Shown here one piece after another: positions 34,812-42,939 of a stretch of 64,000 nucleotides of DNA; position 1 is the first letter of the stretch; each line of letters begins with the position of its first letter. The DNA lies in NCBI GenBank assembly GCA_017428215.1, contig JAFRRH010000064.1, forward strand, positions 62,001 to 126,000, read 5' to 3'. The position numbers and the translations under genes are program-made. Under the pieces are notes generated by a model. The model was not told the origin of the DNA. It saw only the letters and a list, made by a program, of their open reading frames with translations, and searched no databases. Origin of the DNA: Selenomonadaceae bacterium. GTDB lineage: Bacteria; Bacillota; Negativicutes; Selenomonadales; Selenomonadaceae.

Positions 34812-35585
34812 TTGCTTCTTGTGATTGACATTGGCAATAGCAATATTGTTATGGGCACGTACAGCGGAAAAATTTTGCGTAAACACTGGCGCATTTCGAC
34901 GGACAGGCAGAAAACCGGCGACGAATACGGCATGTTGATTAATGACCTTTTCCGCTATCAGGGTGTAAAAATTTCTGACGTTAAAGACATAATTATTTCG
35001 TCGGTGGTGCCGCCGCTGGTCGTGCCGATTGTTAAGATGTGCGAACGTTATTTTAAAATTCGTCCGCTAGTCGTCGGTCCTGGAATTAAAACTGGTATCA
35101 AACTCAACTACGAAAACCCGCGAGCTATCGGCGCAGACAGGATTGTAAATGTCGTTGGAGCTTTCGAGCAATACGGCGGTCCGTTGATTGTGATTGACAT
35201 TGGTACGGCTACGACTTTTGACGTTGTGTCAGAGGCGGGCGACTTTTTGGGTGGAGTGATTGCGCCGGGCATTGTGGCTAGTGCGGAATCTCTTTTCAGT
35301 TCGACGGCTAAACTTCCGCGCATTGAACTTGTCCCGCCGAAAAATATTATCGGGCACAACACGATAACTTGTATGCAAGCGGGAATTATTTATGGCTACG
35401 TCGGGCAGATTGATACTATTGTCGAAAAAATTCGTGCGGAAATGGGCGCGGATTGGCACGCAAAAGTTGTAGCGACGGGCGGGCTTGCGACGATGATTCA
35501 GCGCGAATCAAAGACGATTGATAGAATTGACCACTTCTTGACGCTGACAGGCTTGCGCGTCCTGCACGAGAGAAATTCTCAATGA
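34812..35585 (+). CDS. coaX: Type III pantothenate kinase
   Basis: 257 residues from a TTG start. It phosphorylates pantothenate, the first step of coenzyme A synthesis. ASKHA-fold motifs: the phosphate loop VIDIGNSNIVMG at residues 4-15, GADRIVN near 100, VIDIGTATTFDV near 124 and the adenosine region ATGGLATMI near 225. The length is right for the family. Its end overlaps the start of dus by four bases (ATGA), so the two are translationally coupled. Confidence 0.93.
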   Translation: MLLVIDIGNSNIVMGTYSGKILRKHWRISTDRQKTGDEYGMLINDLFRYQGVKISDVKDIIISSVVPPLVVPIVKMCERYFKIRPLVVGPGIKTGIKLNYENPRAIGADRIVNVVGAFEQYGGPLIVIDIGTATTFDVVSEAGDFLGGVIAPGIVASAESLFSSTAKLPRIELVPPKNIIGHNTITCMQAGIIYGYVGQIDTIVEKIRAEMGADWHAKVVATGGLATMIQRESKTIDRIDHFLTLTGLRVLHERNSQ

Positions 35586-36556
35586 CGGTAGCGGAAATTT
35601 TCAAGACGCCAATTTTCCTTGCGCCAATGGCGGGAGTTACGGATACTGCATTTAGAATTTTAGTGCGCGAGTTGATTGACGACGACTTTGCTAAAAAAAA
35701 TTTACTGATGTTTTCGGAAATGGTTAGCGCGGCGGGTGTCCACTATCGCAACGAAAAAACACTGGCAATGCTTGAAACGGTTACAGAGGAGCGACCAACG
35801 GCAATTCAAATTTTCGGCTCTGACCCGATAATCTGCGCGGAGGCGGCGGCTTACGTCGAACAACTCGGCTCGGCTGCCGTCATTGATTTTAATTGCGGTT
35901 GTCCTGCGCCTAAAATTGTCAAGAACGGTGAAGGCTCTGCTCTTATGAAAAATCCCGTGCTCGTGGAAAAAATTTTGTCAGCCGTAAAAAAATCTGTTAA
36001 ACTTCCTGTCAGCGTCAAAATTCGTCTAGGCTGTGATAGTATTAACGCCGTTGAAGTCGCTAAGCGTGCGGAAAATGCAGGCGTCGATTTTATTGCAGTT
36101 CACGGACGAACGCGAGAACAATTTTATTCGGGCGCGGCGAATTGGGAAGAAATTGCCAAAGTCAAAGCCGCCGTTAAAATTCCCGTCATTGCAAACGGCG
36201 ATGTTCGTGATTTTGATTCGCTGGATAAAATTCTTTCCATAACTAAAGCCAATGGCGTGATGATTGGACGCGCCGCGCAGGGCAATCCGTTTATTATCAA
36301 TCGTCTGCTGAAATATTTTTTAACGGGCGAAAAAATTCCTCCGCCGAATACTCACGAACGCGCAGAAATTATGCGTCGTCACTTAGATAAAATTATTTTT
36401 TATAAGGGCGAATATGTCGGCGTCCGTGAAATGCGTGCTCATGCGGCGTGGTATACCAAAGGTTTAACGGGCGGCGCGGAGCTTAGAAATTTATTCAACC
36501 GTGCAAATTCTGCTCAAGATTTTTTAGAGGTGATTAAGTTTTGTGATGGACGATAA
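35582..36556 (+). CDS. dus: tRNA-dihydrouridine synthase (DusB-like)
   Basis: 324 residues. It is an FMN-dependent reductase of uridines in the tRNA D-loop. Evidence: LAPMAGVTDTAFRILVRE at residues 14-31; the catalytic cysteine in FNCGCPAPKIVKNGEGSALM near 100; the FMN-site residues VHGRTREQFYSGAANW near 168; and IANGDVRDFDS plus GVMIGRAAQGNPF near 215-240. The order coaX-dus is common in Firmicutes. It overlaps the start of the aminopeptidase gene by a few bases. Confidence 0.93.
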   Translation: MTVAEIFKTPIFLAPMAGVTDTAFRILVRELIDDDFAKKNLLMFSEMVSAAGVHYRNEKTLAMLETVTEERPTAIQIFGSDPIICAEAAAYVEQLGSAAVIDFNCGCPAPKIVKNGEGSALMKNPVLVEKILSAVKKSVKLPVSVKIRLGCDSINAVEVAKRAENAGVDFIAVHGRTREQFYSGAANWEEIAKVKAAVKIPVIANGDVRDFDSLDKILSITKANGVMIGRAAQGNPFIINRLLKYFLTGEKIPPPNTHERAEIMRRHLDKIIFYKGEYVGVREMRAHAAWYTKGLTGGAELRNLFNRANSAQDFLEVIKFCDGR

Positions 36557-38054
36557 AATACTTACGACGCAAGTCTCTGAACTTAGAGAGAAATTGCGCA
36601 AATGGAAACAAATTCAAACCGAAAAGGACGAACAACAAATGGAAGAAAAATTGGAGGAAAAAGAAATGGCGAAAAAATTTTCCGCGTGGAATGAATACAC
36701 CGACGAAGACAAGGCGGCTTTGGAGAATTTAGCGACGGGTTATATCGACTTCATAAGCCGTTGCAAAACCGAACGCGAAAGCGTCGTTGAGATTGTTAAG
36801 CAAGCAAAAGCGGCTGGTTACAAAAATCTCGACGACGTGATTAAAAATAATATTCAACTCAATCCTGGCGATAAAGTTTATGCCATATGCATGAAAAAAA
36901 CCGTCGCGCTCTTCCAAATCGGGACTGAACCGCTGGAAAATGGCTTGAAAATTCTCGGCGCACATATTGATACTTGCCGCCTCGACCTTAAACAAAATCC
37001 GCTTTACGAAGACGGCGGATTGGCTTATATGGACACGCACTACTACGGCGGAATAAAAAAATATCAGTGGGTAACGATACCGCTTGCTATGCACGGCGTT
37101 GTTGTCAAGCGAAATGGGCGCGTTATCAACGTTGTTATCGGCGAAAACGAAAGCGACCCTGTTTTTTGTGTAACGGATTTGCTGATTCATCTGTCGAAGG
37201 AGCAACTTAAAAAGACCGCTGATAAAGTTATTGAGGGCGAAGCGTTGGATATTCTCGTCGGCAATTATCCGCTCAAGGAAAATGAAAAAGAGTCCGTCAA
37301 AAAAGGCGTGCTTAAAATCCTCAAGGATACCTACAACATTACGGAAAAAGATTTTTTATCGGCGGAAATCGCGTTGGTTCCGGCTGGCAAGGCTCGCGAA
37401 CTCGGTTTTGATAGAAGTATGGTTCTCGGTTACGGGCAAGATGATCGCGTTTGCTCCTATACGTCGCTCGTGGCAATGTTGGAAATGGCGGAGCAAACTT
37501 TAGGTAAAACGGCTTGTTGTTTACTCGTCGACAAAGAAGAAATCGGCAGCTATGGCGCAACCGGCATGAAGTCTAGATTTTTTGAAAATACACTTGCTGA
37601 ACTTATGAACGCCTGCGGGCAATACAACGAACTTGCTTTGCGTCGCGCTTTGAAAAATTCGTTTATGCTTAGCTCTGATGTGTCCAGTGCTTACGACGCG
37701 CTTTATGCTAACGCTTACGAAAAAAAGAACGTCGCCTATCTTGGTAAAGGCATGGTTTTTAATAAATTTACTGGCTCGCGTGGCAAAAGCGGTTCAAGCG
37801 ACGCCAATGCCGAATACGTCGCTAAGCTCCGCGCCATTTTAAATAAGCACAACGTCCGCTTTCAATTTTCCGAACTCGGTAAAGTTGACTTGGGCGGCGG
37901 CGGCACGATTGCTTACATGATGGCGGAATATGGCATGGAAGTTATCGACAGCGGCGTTGGAGTTTTGAGTATGCACGCCCCTTGGGAGGCGACTTCCAAA
38001 GTTGACATTTACGAAACTAAAAAAGGTTATGCGGCGTTCTTGGCGGAGATTTAA
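36546..38054 (+). CDS. M18-family aminopeptidase
   Basis: 502 residues from ATG 36546 (a GTG lies just before). An internal ATG at 36666 has a stronger ribosome site (GGAGG, 8 bases) and matches the family's usual start (MAKKFSAWNEY), so about 40 charged residues at the N-terminus may not be made. It is a zinc peptidase trimming N-terminal residues from cytoplasmic peptides. Metal-site and family segments: GAHIDTCRLDLK, DTHYYGGIKKYQW, VDKEEIGSYGATGM (catalytic Glu), and the C-terminal GGGTIAYMMAEYGMEVIDSGVGVLSMHAPWE, read in parts. It ends before the fba promoter. Confidence 0.88.
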   Translation: MDDKILTTQVSELREKLRKWKQIQTEKDEQQMEEKLEEKEMAKKFSAWNEYTDEDKAALENLATGYIDFISRCKTERESVVEIVKQAKAAGYKNLDDVIKNNIQLNPGDKVYAICMKKTVALFQIGTEPLENGLKILGAHIDTCRLDLKQNPLYEDGGLAYMDTHYYGGIKKYQWVTIPLAMHGVVVKRNGRVINVVIGENESDPVFCVTDLLIHLSKEQLKKTADKVIEGEALDILVGNYPLKENEKESVKKGVLKILKDTYNITEKDFLSAEIALVPAGKARELGFDRSMVLGYGQDDRVCSYTSLVAMLEMAEQTLGKTACCLLVDKEEIGSYGATGMKSRFFENTLAELMNACGQYNELALRRALKNSFMLSSDVSSAYDALYANAYEKKNVAYLGKGMVFNKFTGSRGKSGSSDANAEYVAKLRAILNKHNVRFQFSELGKVDLGGGGTIAYMMAEYGMEVIDSGVGVLSMHAPWEATSKVDIYETKKGYAAFLAEI

Positions 38055-38080
38055 ATTGTCAAAAAATTTTTGATTGCTTG

Positions 38081-38110
38081 TTGCAACTTTGCCCGTGAAT
38101 ATGTTAAAAT
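38081..38110 (+). promoter_or_regulatory. Sigma-A-like promoter for fba
   Basis: TTGCAA, 18 bases, TAAAAT, with a TG one base before the -10 hexamer. The implied leader is about 60 bases and includes an extra AGGAGG (38123-38128) that has no start codon behind it. Confidence 0.55.
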
Positions 38111-38178
38111 GCACTTGTTTTTTAGGAGGGGTTAAAATCCCGCGAATCTGTGTAATAATTTTTTGGGAGGTATGCTAA

Positions 38179-39180
38179 ATGCCGTTAATCACAACTAAAG
38201 CTATGTTCAAGAAGGCTTATGAAGGCGGTTTCGCTATCGGCGCGTTCAACGTCAACAACATGGAAATCGTCCAGGGCATCACCGGTGCCGCTGCCGAACT
38301 TCAATCCCCTGTTATTCTCCAGTGCTCCGCTGGCGCAAGAAAGTATGCTAATCATCAATATCTTGTCCACCTCGTCCGCGCAGCTCTCGAAGTCAGCGAC
38401 ATTCCGATTGCTCTGCACCTCGATCACGGTCCGGATTTCGCAACCTGCAAATCCTGCATCGACGGCGGATTTACCTCCGTTATGTTCGACGGCTCGCACT
38501 ATTCCTTTGCAGAAAACATTGAGAAGACTAAAGAAGTCGTCGAATATGCTCATGCACACGGCGTAGTTGTCGAGGCTGAACTTGGTCAGCTCGCAGGTGT
38601 TGAAGATGATGTTTCTGTTGACGCCGACAAAGCTCACTACACCAAACCCGAAGAAGTTTTCGAGTTCGTTGAGAAAACCGGCTGCGACTCCTTGGCAATA
38701 GCTATCGGCACCAGTCACGGCGCATTCAAATTCACCCCTGAACAGTGCACCCGCAATCCCGAAACCGGCGTACTTGAGCCGCCTGAACTGCGTTTCGACA
38801 TTCTTGCCGAAATCGAAAAGAAAATCCCCGGCTTCCCGATTGTTCTTCACGGCGCATCTTCCGTTATTCCGAAGTATGTCAAAATCATCAACGACAACGG
38901 CGGCAACCTTAAAGACGCTGTCGGCATTCCTGAAGCACAACTCCGTAAAGCGGCAAAATCGGCTGTCTGCAAAATCAACATTGACTCCGACCTCCGCCTT
39001 GCATTGACTGCAGGTATCCGCGAACACTTCGTGCAACACCCCGAACACTTTGACCCGCGTCAATATCTCGCTCCTGGTCGCGCTTATATCAAAGAACTCG
39101 TTGAGCACAAGATTAAAGAAGTTCTCGGCTCTGACGGCTCTGCACCCGCTATCATGGAACTTGCTAAAGAACTTAAGTAA
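38179..39180 (+). CDS. fba: Class II fructose-1,6-bisphosphate aldolase
   Basis: 333 residues from an ATG after GGGAGG. It cleaves fructose-1,6-bisphosphate in glycolysis with a zinc ion. The zinc and catalytic segments are LHLDHGPD near residue 75, VVVEAELGQLAGVEDD near 130, AIAIGTSHGAFKF near 173, and VLHGASSV near 222 with a final INIDSDLRLALT near 272. Codon use is the most biased of the window, as expected for a highly expressed gene, which also produces a long spurious antisense frame. It is monocistronic, between its own promoter and terminator. Confidence 0.95.
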   Translation: MPLITTKAMFKKAYEGGFAIGAFNVNNMEIVQGITGAAAELQSPVILQCSAGARKYANHQYLVHLVRAALEVSDIPIALHLDHGPDFATCKSCIDGGFTSVMFDGSHYSFAENIEKTKEVVEYAHAHGVVVEAELGQLAGVEDDVSVDADKAHYTKPEEVFEFVEKTGCDSLAIAIGTSHGAFKFTPEQCTRNPETGVLEPPELRFDILAEIEKKIPGFPIVLHGASSVIPKYVKIINDNGGNLKDAVGIPEAQLRKAAKSAVCKINIDSDLRLALTAGIREHFVQHPEHFDPRQYLAPGRAYIKELVEHKIKEVLGSDGSAPAIMELAKELK

Positions 39181-39205
39181 TTTTTTATCCAACTTGCAAC
39201 AAATA

Positions 39206-39238
39206 AACCGCTCTCAAAATTTGGGGGCGGTTTTGCTT
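39206..39238 (+). terminator. Terminator after fba
   Basis: AACCGCTCTC pairs with GGGGGCGGTT (two G-T wobbles) around AAAATTT and is followed by TTTTGCTTT, an interrupted T-run. Confidence 0.7.
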
Positions 39239-39303
39239 TGCACAGGAAAAAACTTTTTTGTGTCGAAAATTTAGCGCGTAAAATTTTTAAGGGGAGATTT
39301 TCA

Positions 39304-40110
39304 ATGGTTAAAATAATTTTCTGCGACATGGACGGCACACTCCTGACGAGTGAAAATAAATTGCCCGAAGGCTTCGACGAAATGATTGCCGAACTCAAAC
39401 GACGTAATGTAATTTTTGCACCGGCAAGCGGACGGCAATTTTTTTCGCTGATTCGTTCGTTTGAAAAGTATAGCGACGAATTTTTATTTTTAGCCGAAAA
39501 TGGGACGCTCGTTATGTATAAGGGCGAAGAAATTTTTAGCTGTCCTTTGGGCGTCGAGGCGGCAAGAAAAGTTTTGGCGGCAAGTGATAATTTTGGAAAA
39601 AATATTTTGCGTGTCTACTGCGGCAAGAAGGACGCTTACATTTTGCGCGAGCAAGACACGCCTGAATTTCGCGCCGAGTTGGAAAAATATTACACGCATA
39701 ACGGTATTATCGACAGCTTTAACGAAGTTGACGACGAAGTTTTGAAAATCGCGCTCTTCGACCCAACTGCCAACGCTAAGAAAAATATTTATGATAAACT
39801 TGCGCAGTTTTATGATTCGTTGCAAGTTGTCTTGAGTTCGGATTATTGGGTTGATGTCATGTCGCCTAGCATTAGCAAGGGCGAGGCTGTCAAAAATATT
39901 CAGCGCGTTATGAACTTCAAGCCCGAAGAATGCGCGGCTTTTGGAGATTATCTCAACGATTACGAAATGCTCCAAGCAGTCGGCTATAATTTTGCAATGG
40001 CGAACGCTCATCCCGATTTGAAAAAAATTTCCAAATTCGAGACGACAAGCAATGATCAAGCGGGCGTCTTAGTCGGAATTCGCCGGCTCATTGCTTATGG
40101 GTTGATATAA
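39304..40110 (+). CDS. Cof-type HAD-superfamily phosphatase
   Basis: 268 residues from ATG 39304, which has GGGGAG upstream; the open frame reaches back to 39238 but without a ribosome site. HAD motif I is FCDMDGTLL near residue 5, motif II lies at FAPASGRQF near 38, motif III is the lysine in SKGEAV near 195, and motif IV is FGDYLNDYEML near 215. These hydrolases remove phosphate from sugar phosphates or flavin-type phosphates; the substrate cannot be told. Its stop overlaps the ispD start by one base. Confidence 0.87.
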   Translation: MVKIIFCDMDGTLLTSENKLPEGFDEMIAELKRRNVIFAPASGRQFFSLIRSFEKYSDEFLFLAENGTLVMYKGEEIFSCPLGVEAARKVLAASDNFGKNILRVYCGKKDAYILREQDTPEFRAELEKYYTHNGIIDSFNEVDDEVLKIALFDPTANAKKNIYDKLAQFYDSLQVVLSSDYWVDVMSPSISKGEAVKNIQRVMNFKPEECAAFGDYLNDYEMLQAVGYNFAMANAHPDLKKISKFETTSNDQAGVLVGIRRLIAYGLI

Positions 40111-40799
40111 TGGTTACAGCAATTTTCCCTGCTGCCGGTTCAAGCACTCGCATGGGCGGCGGCGTAAATAAAAATCTATTAAAGCTTGCTGGCGAGCCAA
40201 TTTTGATTCGGACGCTGAAAACTTTTTCGCAGGTCGAGCGCGTAAATCTCTTAATCGTTGCAGTCGCTGAACACGAAGTTGAGACGGTTGAAAAACTTTT
40301 AAGCGCGACGGAAAATCTCAAACCGTATTGTGTAACAGTCGGCGGGAGCGAACGCCAATATTCTATCGCGAATTGCTTAAAACTTTTGCCTGACGACGCG
40401 GAAATAATTTTGGTGCATGACGCGGCACGCCCATTAATTTCACTGCAAACTATTAATGACGTAATCGACGCGGCAGAGGAATTCGGCGGAGCAATAGCGG
40501 CAGTTCCGGCTAAGGACACGATAAAAATTGTCGACGCGGAAGGATTCGTAAAATATACGCCGCCGCGCAGAGAATTGGCAGTAGTTCAGACGCCACAAGG
40601 ATTTAAGCGAGAAATTTTATTGCGGGCTTATGATAAAGCGGCAAAAGAAAAATTTTTGGGCACGGACGACGCAAGCTTAGTCGAGCGGCTTGGCATTAAG
40701 ATAAAAGTTGTAACGAGCAGTTATGAAAATATAAAAATCACGACGCCTGAAGATATTCACGTCGCGGAAACTTTCTTGCAAAGGAACGATAAAAAATGA
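40110..40799 (+). CDS. ispD: 2-C-methyl-D-erythritol 4-phosphate cytidylyltransferase
   Basis: 229 residues. It makes CDP-methylerythritol in the MEP isoprenoid pathway. The nucleotide-binding start AIFPAAGSSTRMGGGVNKNLL, the central GGSERQYSI, the VHDAARPLI near 108, and the VQTPQGFKR segment near 157 are all as expected. It overlaps ispF by four bases, giving the common ispD-ispF pair for consecutive pathway enzymes. Confidence 0.95.
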   Translation: MVTAIFPAAGSSTRMGGGVNKNLLKLAGEPILIRTLKTFSQVERVNLLIVAVAEHEVETVEKLLSATENLKPYCVTVGGSERQYSIANCLKLLPDDAEIILVHDAARPLISLQTINDVIDAAEEFGGAIAAVPAKDTIKIVDAEGFVKYTPPRRELAVVQTPQGFKREILLRAYDKAAKEKFLGTDDASLVERLGIKIKVVTSSYENIKITTPEDIHVAETFLQRNDKK

Positions 40800-41266
40800 T
40801 TCGTTTTGGAATTGGCTATGACGTTCATAAACTTGCGCCGAATCGTAAATTAATTTTGGGCGGTGTAGAAATTGAACACACGCTGGGACTTGAGGCGCAT
40901 TCGGACGGCGACGTTTTGATTCACGCGATAATTGACGCATTATTGGGCGCGGCGACGCTCGGAGATATTGGACAACATTTCCCGATGACGCCGGAGTTTA
41001 AAAATATTTCAAGCGTCGAATTACTTAAGAGAACTTGCGAACTCGTTAAAGCTAAGGGTTACTCAATCGGCAATGTTGATTCAATAATCGTTGCACAAAA
41101 ACCAAAACTCGCGCCGCATATTTTAGAAATGCGTAAACGGCTTGCAGAAGTTTTGCAAATAGAACTTGACGCGGTGAGCGTTAAAGCAAAAACTGAGGAA
41201 GGGCTAGGCTTCACGGGCACGGAGCAAGGCATAGCGGCTTATTCAGTAGCAAGTTTAGAAAAATAA
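40796..41266 (+). CDS. ispF: 2-C-methyl-D-erythritol 2,4-cyclodiphosphate synthase
   Basis: 156 residues. It cyclises the CDP-ME phosphate intermediate, releasing CMP. The zinc-site motif GIGYDVHKL is at residues 4-12, and GGVEIEHTLGLEAHSDGDVLIHAI (read in parts) follows near 22-45. DIGQHFP near 58 and the C-terminal KAKTEEGLGFTGTEQGIAA, in parts near 130, complete the family. Translationally coupled to ispD. Followed by a repeat-rich 138-bp gap before cysE. Confidence 0.95.
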   Translation: MIRFGIGYDVHKLAPNRKLILGGVEIEHTLGLEAHSDGDVLIHAIIDALLGAATLGDIGQHFPMTPEFKNISSVELLKRTCELVKAKGYSIGNVDSIIVAQKPKLAPHILEMRKRLAEVLQIELDAVSVKAKTEEGLGFTGTEQGIAAYSVASLEK

Positions 41267-41283
41267 TCGTCGGTTGAGGTGTC

Positions 41284-41421
41284 GTCCATGAAATTTTTTT
41301 CGCGGCCGCTTTAAAAGCGGCGGAACAGCGGTCGCGCCAAACATTACAAAAATTTTAAATTAATCGCCGCGTTTGAATGTAATCTAATCGTTGGGGGATT
41401 GTCCATGAAATTTTTTTCGCG
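41284..41421 (+). repeat. Dispersed palindromic element, copy 1, bracketed by a duplicated cysE start
   Basis: A perfect 21-bp repeat covering the start of cysE occurs at 41284-41304 and again at 41401-41421. Between them is a ~71-bp element (41301-41371) with the palindrome GCCGCTTTAAAAGCGGC at 41305-41321, the string CGGAACAG, an AAAAATTTTAAAT core, and an end CGCCGCG that mirrors its start CGCGG. The second copy is at 51718-51789. Confidence 0.75.
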
Positions 41422-42274
41422 CATTAAGAAAGATATTCGCGTCATCTTTGAGCGCGATCCTGCAGCAAAAAGCGTATTGGAGGTTGTCCTGTGTTATTCG
41501 GGACTTCACGCTATTTGGTTGCATAGAATTTCGCACGCCCTCTTCAAACGCGGCTGGATAGTATCTGCGCGGCTCGTGTCAAATTTTTGCAGATTTTTAA
41601 CGGGCATTGAAATTCACCCTGGCGCGACGATTGGCGACGGACTTTTTATAGATCACGGCACGGGAATTGTTATCGGCGAAACGGCGGAGCTTGGCAAGAA
41701 CGTGACACTTTATCAAGGCGTGACTTTGGGCGGCACAGGTAAAGAAAAGGGTAAACGTCACCCGACAATCGGCAATAATGTCGTCGTGGCGACGGGCGCA
41801 AAAGTTTTAGGCTCGTTTAAAGTTGGCGACCATGCTAAAATCGGCGCGGGTTCTGTCGTATTAAAAGAAGTTCCGCCTCATGCGACTGTTGTCGGCATTC
41901 CAGGCAGAGTTGTAGTTTTGCACGGCAAGCGCGTTCACAACGAGGAAGAATATCGCGAGGCTGTTGCAGAATTATGCAAGGCTCGCGGCTACGATTTAAA
42001 CAATCCGAACGTTTACGCTGAACTTATGGAGGAAATCGACGTTGATTTGAATCATGACATTTTGCCCGACCCTGAACGCGAAATGATTGAGGTTGCACTT
42101 AGACAAATTCAGCGGCTTGAAAATCGCGTTGAGGAATTAGAAAGGGAACTTGCCGCCGCCCGCGCAGAAATTTCCGCCGAAGCAATGCGCACCTCGTCCA
42201 TTGAAGTTTCTTTAAATTATAAAGTTGACTTGACTAAAAGGAGTGTTGAACATGGAACTGAAAACCATTCGTAA
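41405..42274 (+). CDS. cysE: Serine O-acetyltransferase
   Basis: 289 residues from ATG 41405, GGGGGA upstream. It acetylates serine for cysteine synthesis. The N-terminal helical region reads [20 protein letters not shown] near residue 18; the left-handed beta-helix follows with [22 protein letters not shown] near 75 and [19 protein letters not shown] near 110. The C-terminal ~90 residues beyond the core form a charged helical extension with little similarity I can place. The extension's end overlaps the start of the next small gene by 23 bases, which may mean the tail was changed when that cassette arrived. Confidence 0.92.
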   Translation: MKFFSRIKKDIRVIFERDPAAKSVLEVVLCYSGLHAIWLHRISHALFKRGWIVSARLVSNFCRFLTGIEIHPGATIGDGLFIDHGTGIVIGETAELGKNVTLYQGVTLGGTGKEKGKRHPTIGNNVVVATGAKVLGSFKVGDHAKIGAGSVVLKEVPPHATVVGIPGRVVVLHGKRVHNEEEYREAVAELCKARGYDLNNPNVYAELMEEIDVDLNHDILPDPEREMIEVALRQIQRLENRVEELERELAAARAEISAEAMRTSSIEVSLNYKVDLTKRSVEHGTENHS

Positions 42275-42521
42275 GGAAATGACGGCAGGCGACTTGAAAG
42301 GGATAATTGAACTGCCCAACTACGCTGACAACCAGCGAGTGAAAATTACCGTCGCGCCCGCCGAACCCGTCGAGGTTCGCAAAAAAATGAGTCCCGAAGA
42401 AATCGACGAGATTATGGGCAGACTTATCGGTTGCTTGGAAGGTTTGGATCCGACGAAAACTATGGCAGATTGGCGCGAAGAAAGGTTGGCGGAAAAATAT
42501 GGAATTAAATTTGCTGATTGA
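42252..42521 (+). CDS. Putative antitoxin of a PIN-toxin pair
   Basis: 89 residues from ATG 42252 (AAAGGAG upstream), starting inside the 3' end of cysE. The protein begins with a short beta-like segment ([21 protein letters not shown]) and continues with a charged helical C-terminus ([19 protein letters not shown]). Small size, position and a 23-base overlap with the PIN gene fit an antitoxin that binds the toxin and represses the operon. I do not recognise the family by sequence, so the call rests mainly on context. Confidence 0.6.
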   Translation: MELKTIRKEMTAGDLKGIIELPNYADNQRVKITVAPAEPVEVRKKMSPEEIDEIMGRLIGCLEGLDPTKTMADWREERLAEKYGIKFAD

Positions 42522-42933
42522 TTCAAATGTTGTCTTGGATATATTTTTGAAACGCGAGCCTTTCTTTTCTATGAGTGTGCGAGCAGTTTCTCTTTCGAGA
42601 AGCCACGATGTAAATAACTTTATCTCGGCGGCGTCCATCACGGATATTTATTACTTGGCTTACAAGAAATTGAAGGATCATCAAGCTTTGCGTAAAATGT
42701 TCAAAGATATTTTCGAGTTTGTGGGAGTCGTCAACGTTACCGATAAAGACATTCATGCCGCCTTCGCTCTGAATTGGAAAGACTTTGAAGACTCCGTTCA
42801 ATACGCCGTTGCCAAGTCGAATAATTTTGACGGAATAGTTACGCGCAACATGCAGGGCTTTGAGGGCGACGAAGTTAAAATTTTTACGCCCGAAGATATT
42901 TGCAAATATGTCGAGGAAAATTTAAAGGAGTGA
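42499..42933 (+). CDS. PIN-domain ribonuclease toxin (VapC-like)
   Basis: 144 residues. PIN-fold acidic residues are in place: [12 protein letters not shown] at residues 5-16 (first Asp), SAASITDIYYLAYK near 44 (Ser/Asp position), and DFEDSVQYAVAKSNNFDGIVTRN near 95-117 (third and fourth acids). VapC-like toxins cut specific RNAs to slow growth. It is paired with the upstream antitoxin-like gene and sits between cysE and cysS, which are adjacent in many Firmicutes, so the pair looks inserted. cysS starts seven bases after its stop. Confidence 0.82.
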   Translation: MELNLLIDSNVVLDIFLKREPFFSMSVRAVSLSRSHDVNNFISAASITDIYYLAYKKLKDHQALRKMFKDIFEFVGVVNVTDKDIHAAFALNWKDFEDSVQYAVAKSNNFDGIVTRNMQGFEGDEVKIFTPEDICKYVEENLKE

Positions 42934-42939
42934 TTTCTT

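Noticed and set aside
38185-39192. Long minus-strand open frame of 335 codons opposite fba
   Set aside because: It mirrors the aldolase gene almost exactly, has no family features and arises from the strong codon bias of fba. Similar mirrors opposite glgC (23127-24110), glgD and glgP were left out for the same reason.
41305-41321. Palindrome before cysE as the terminator of ispF
   Set aside because: No T-run follows, and a second copy with the same flanking element exists elsewhere.
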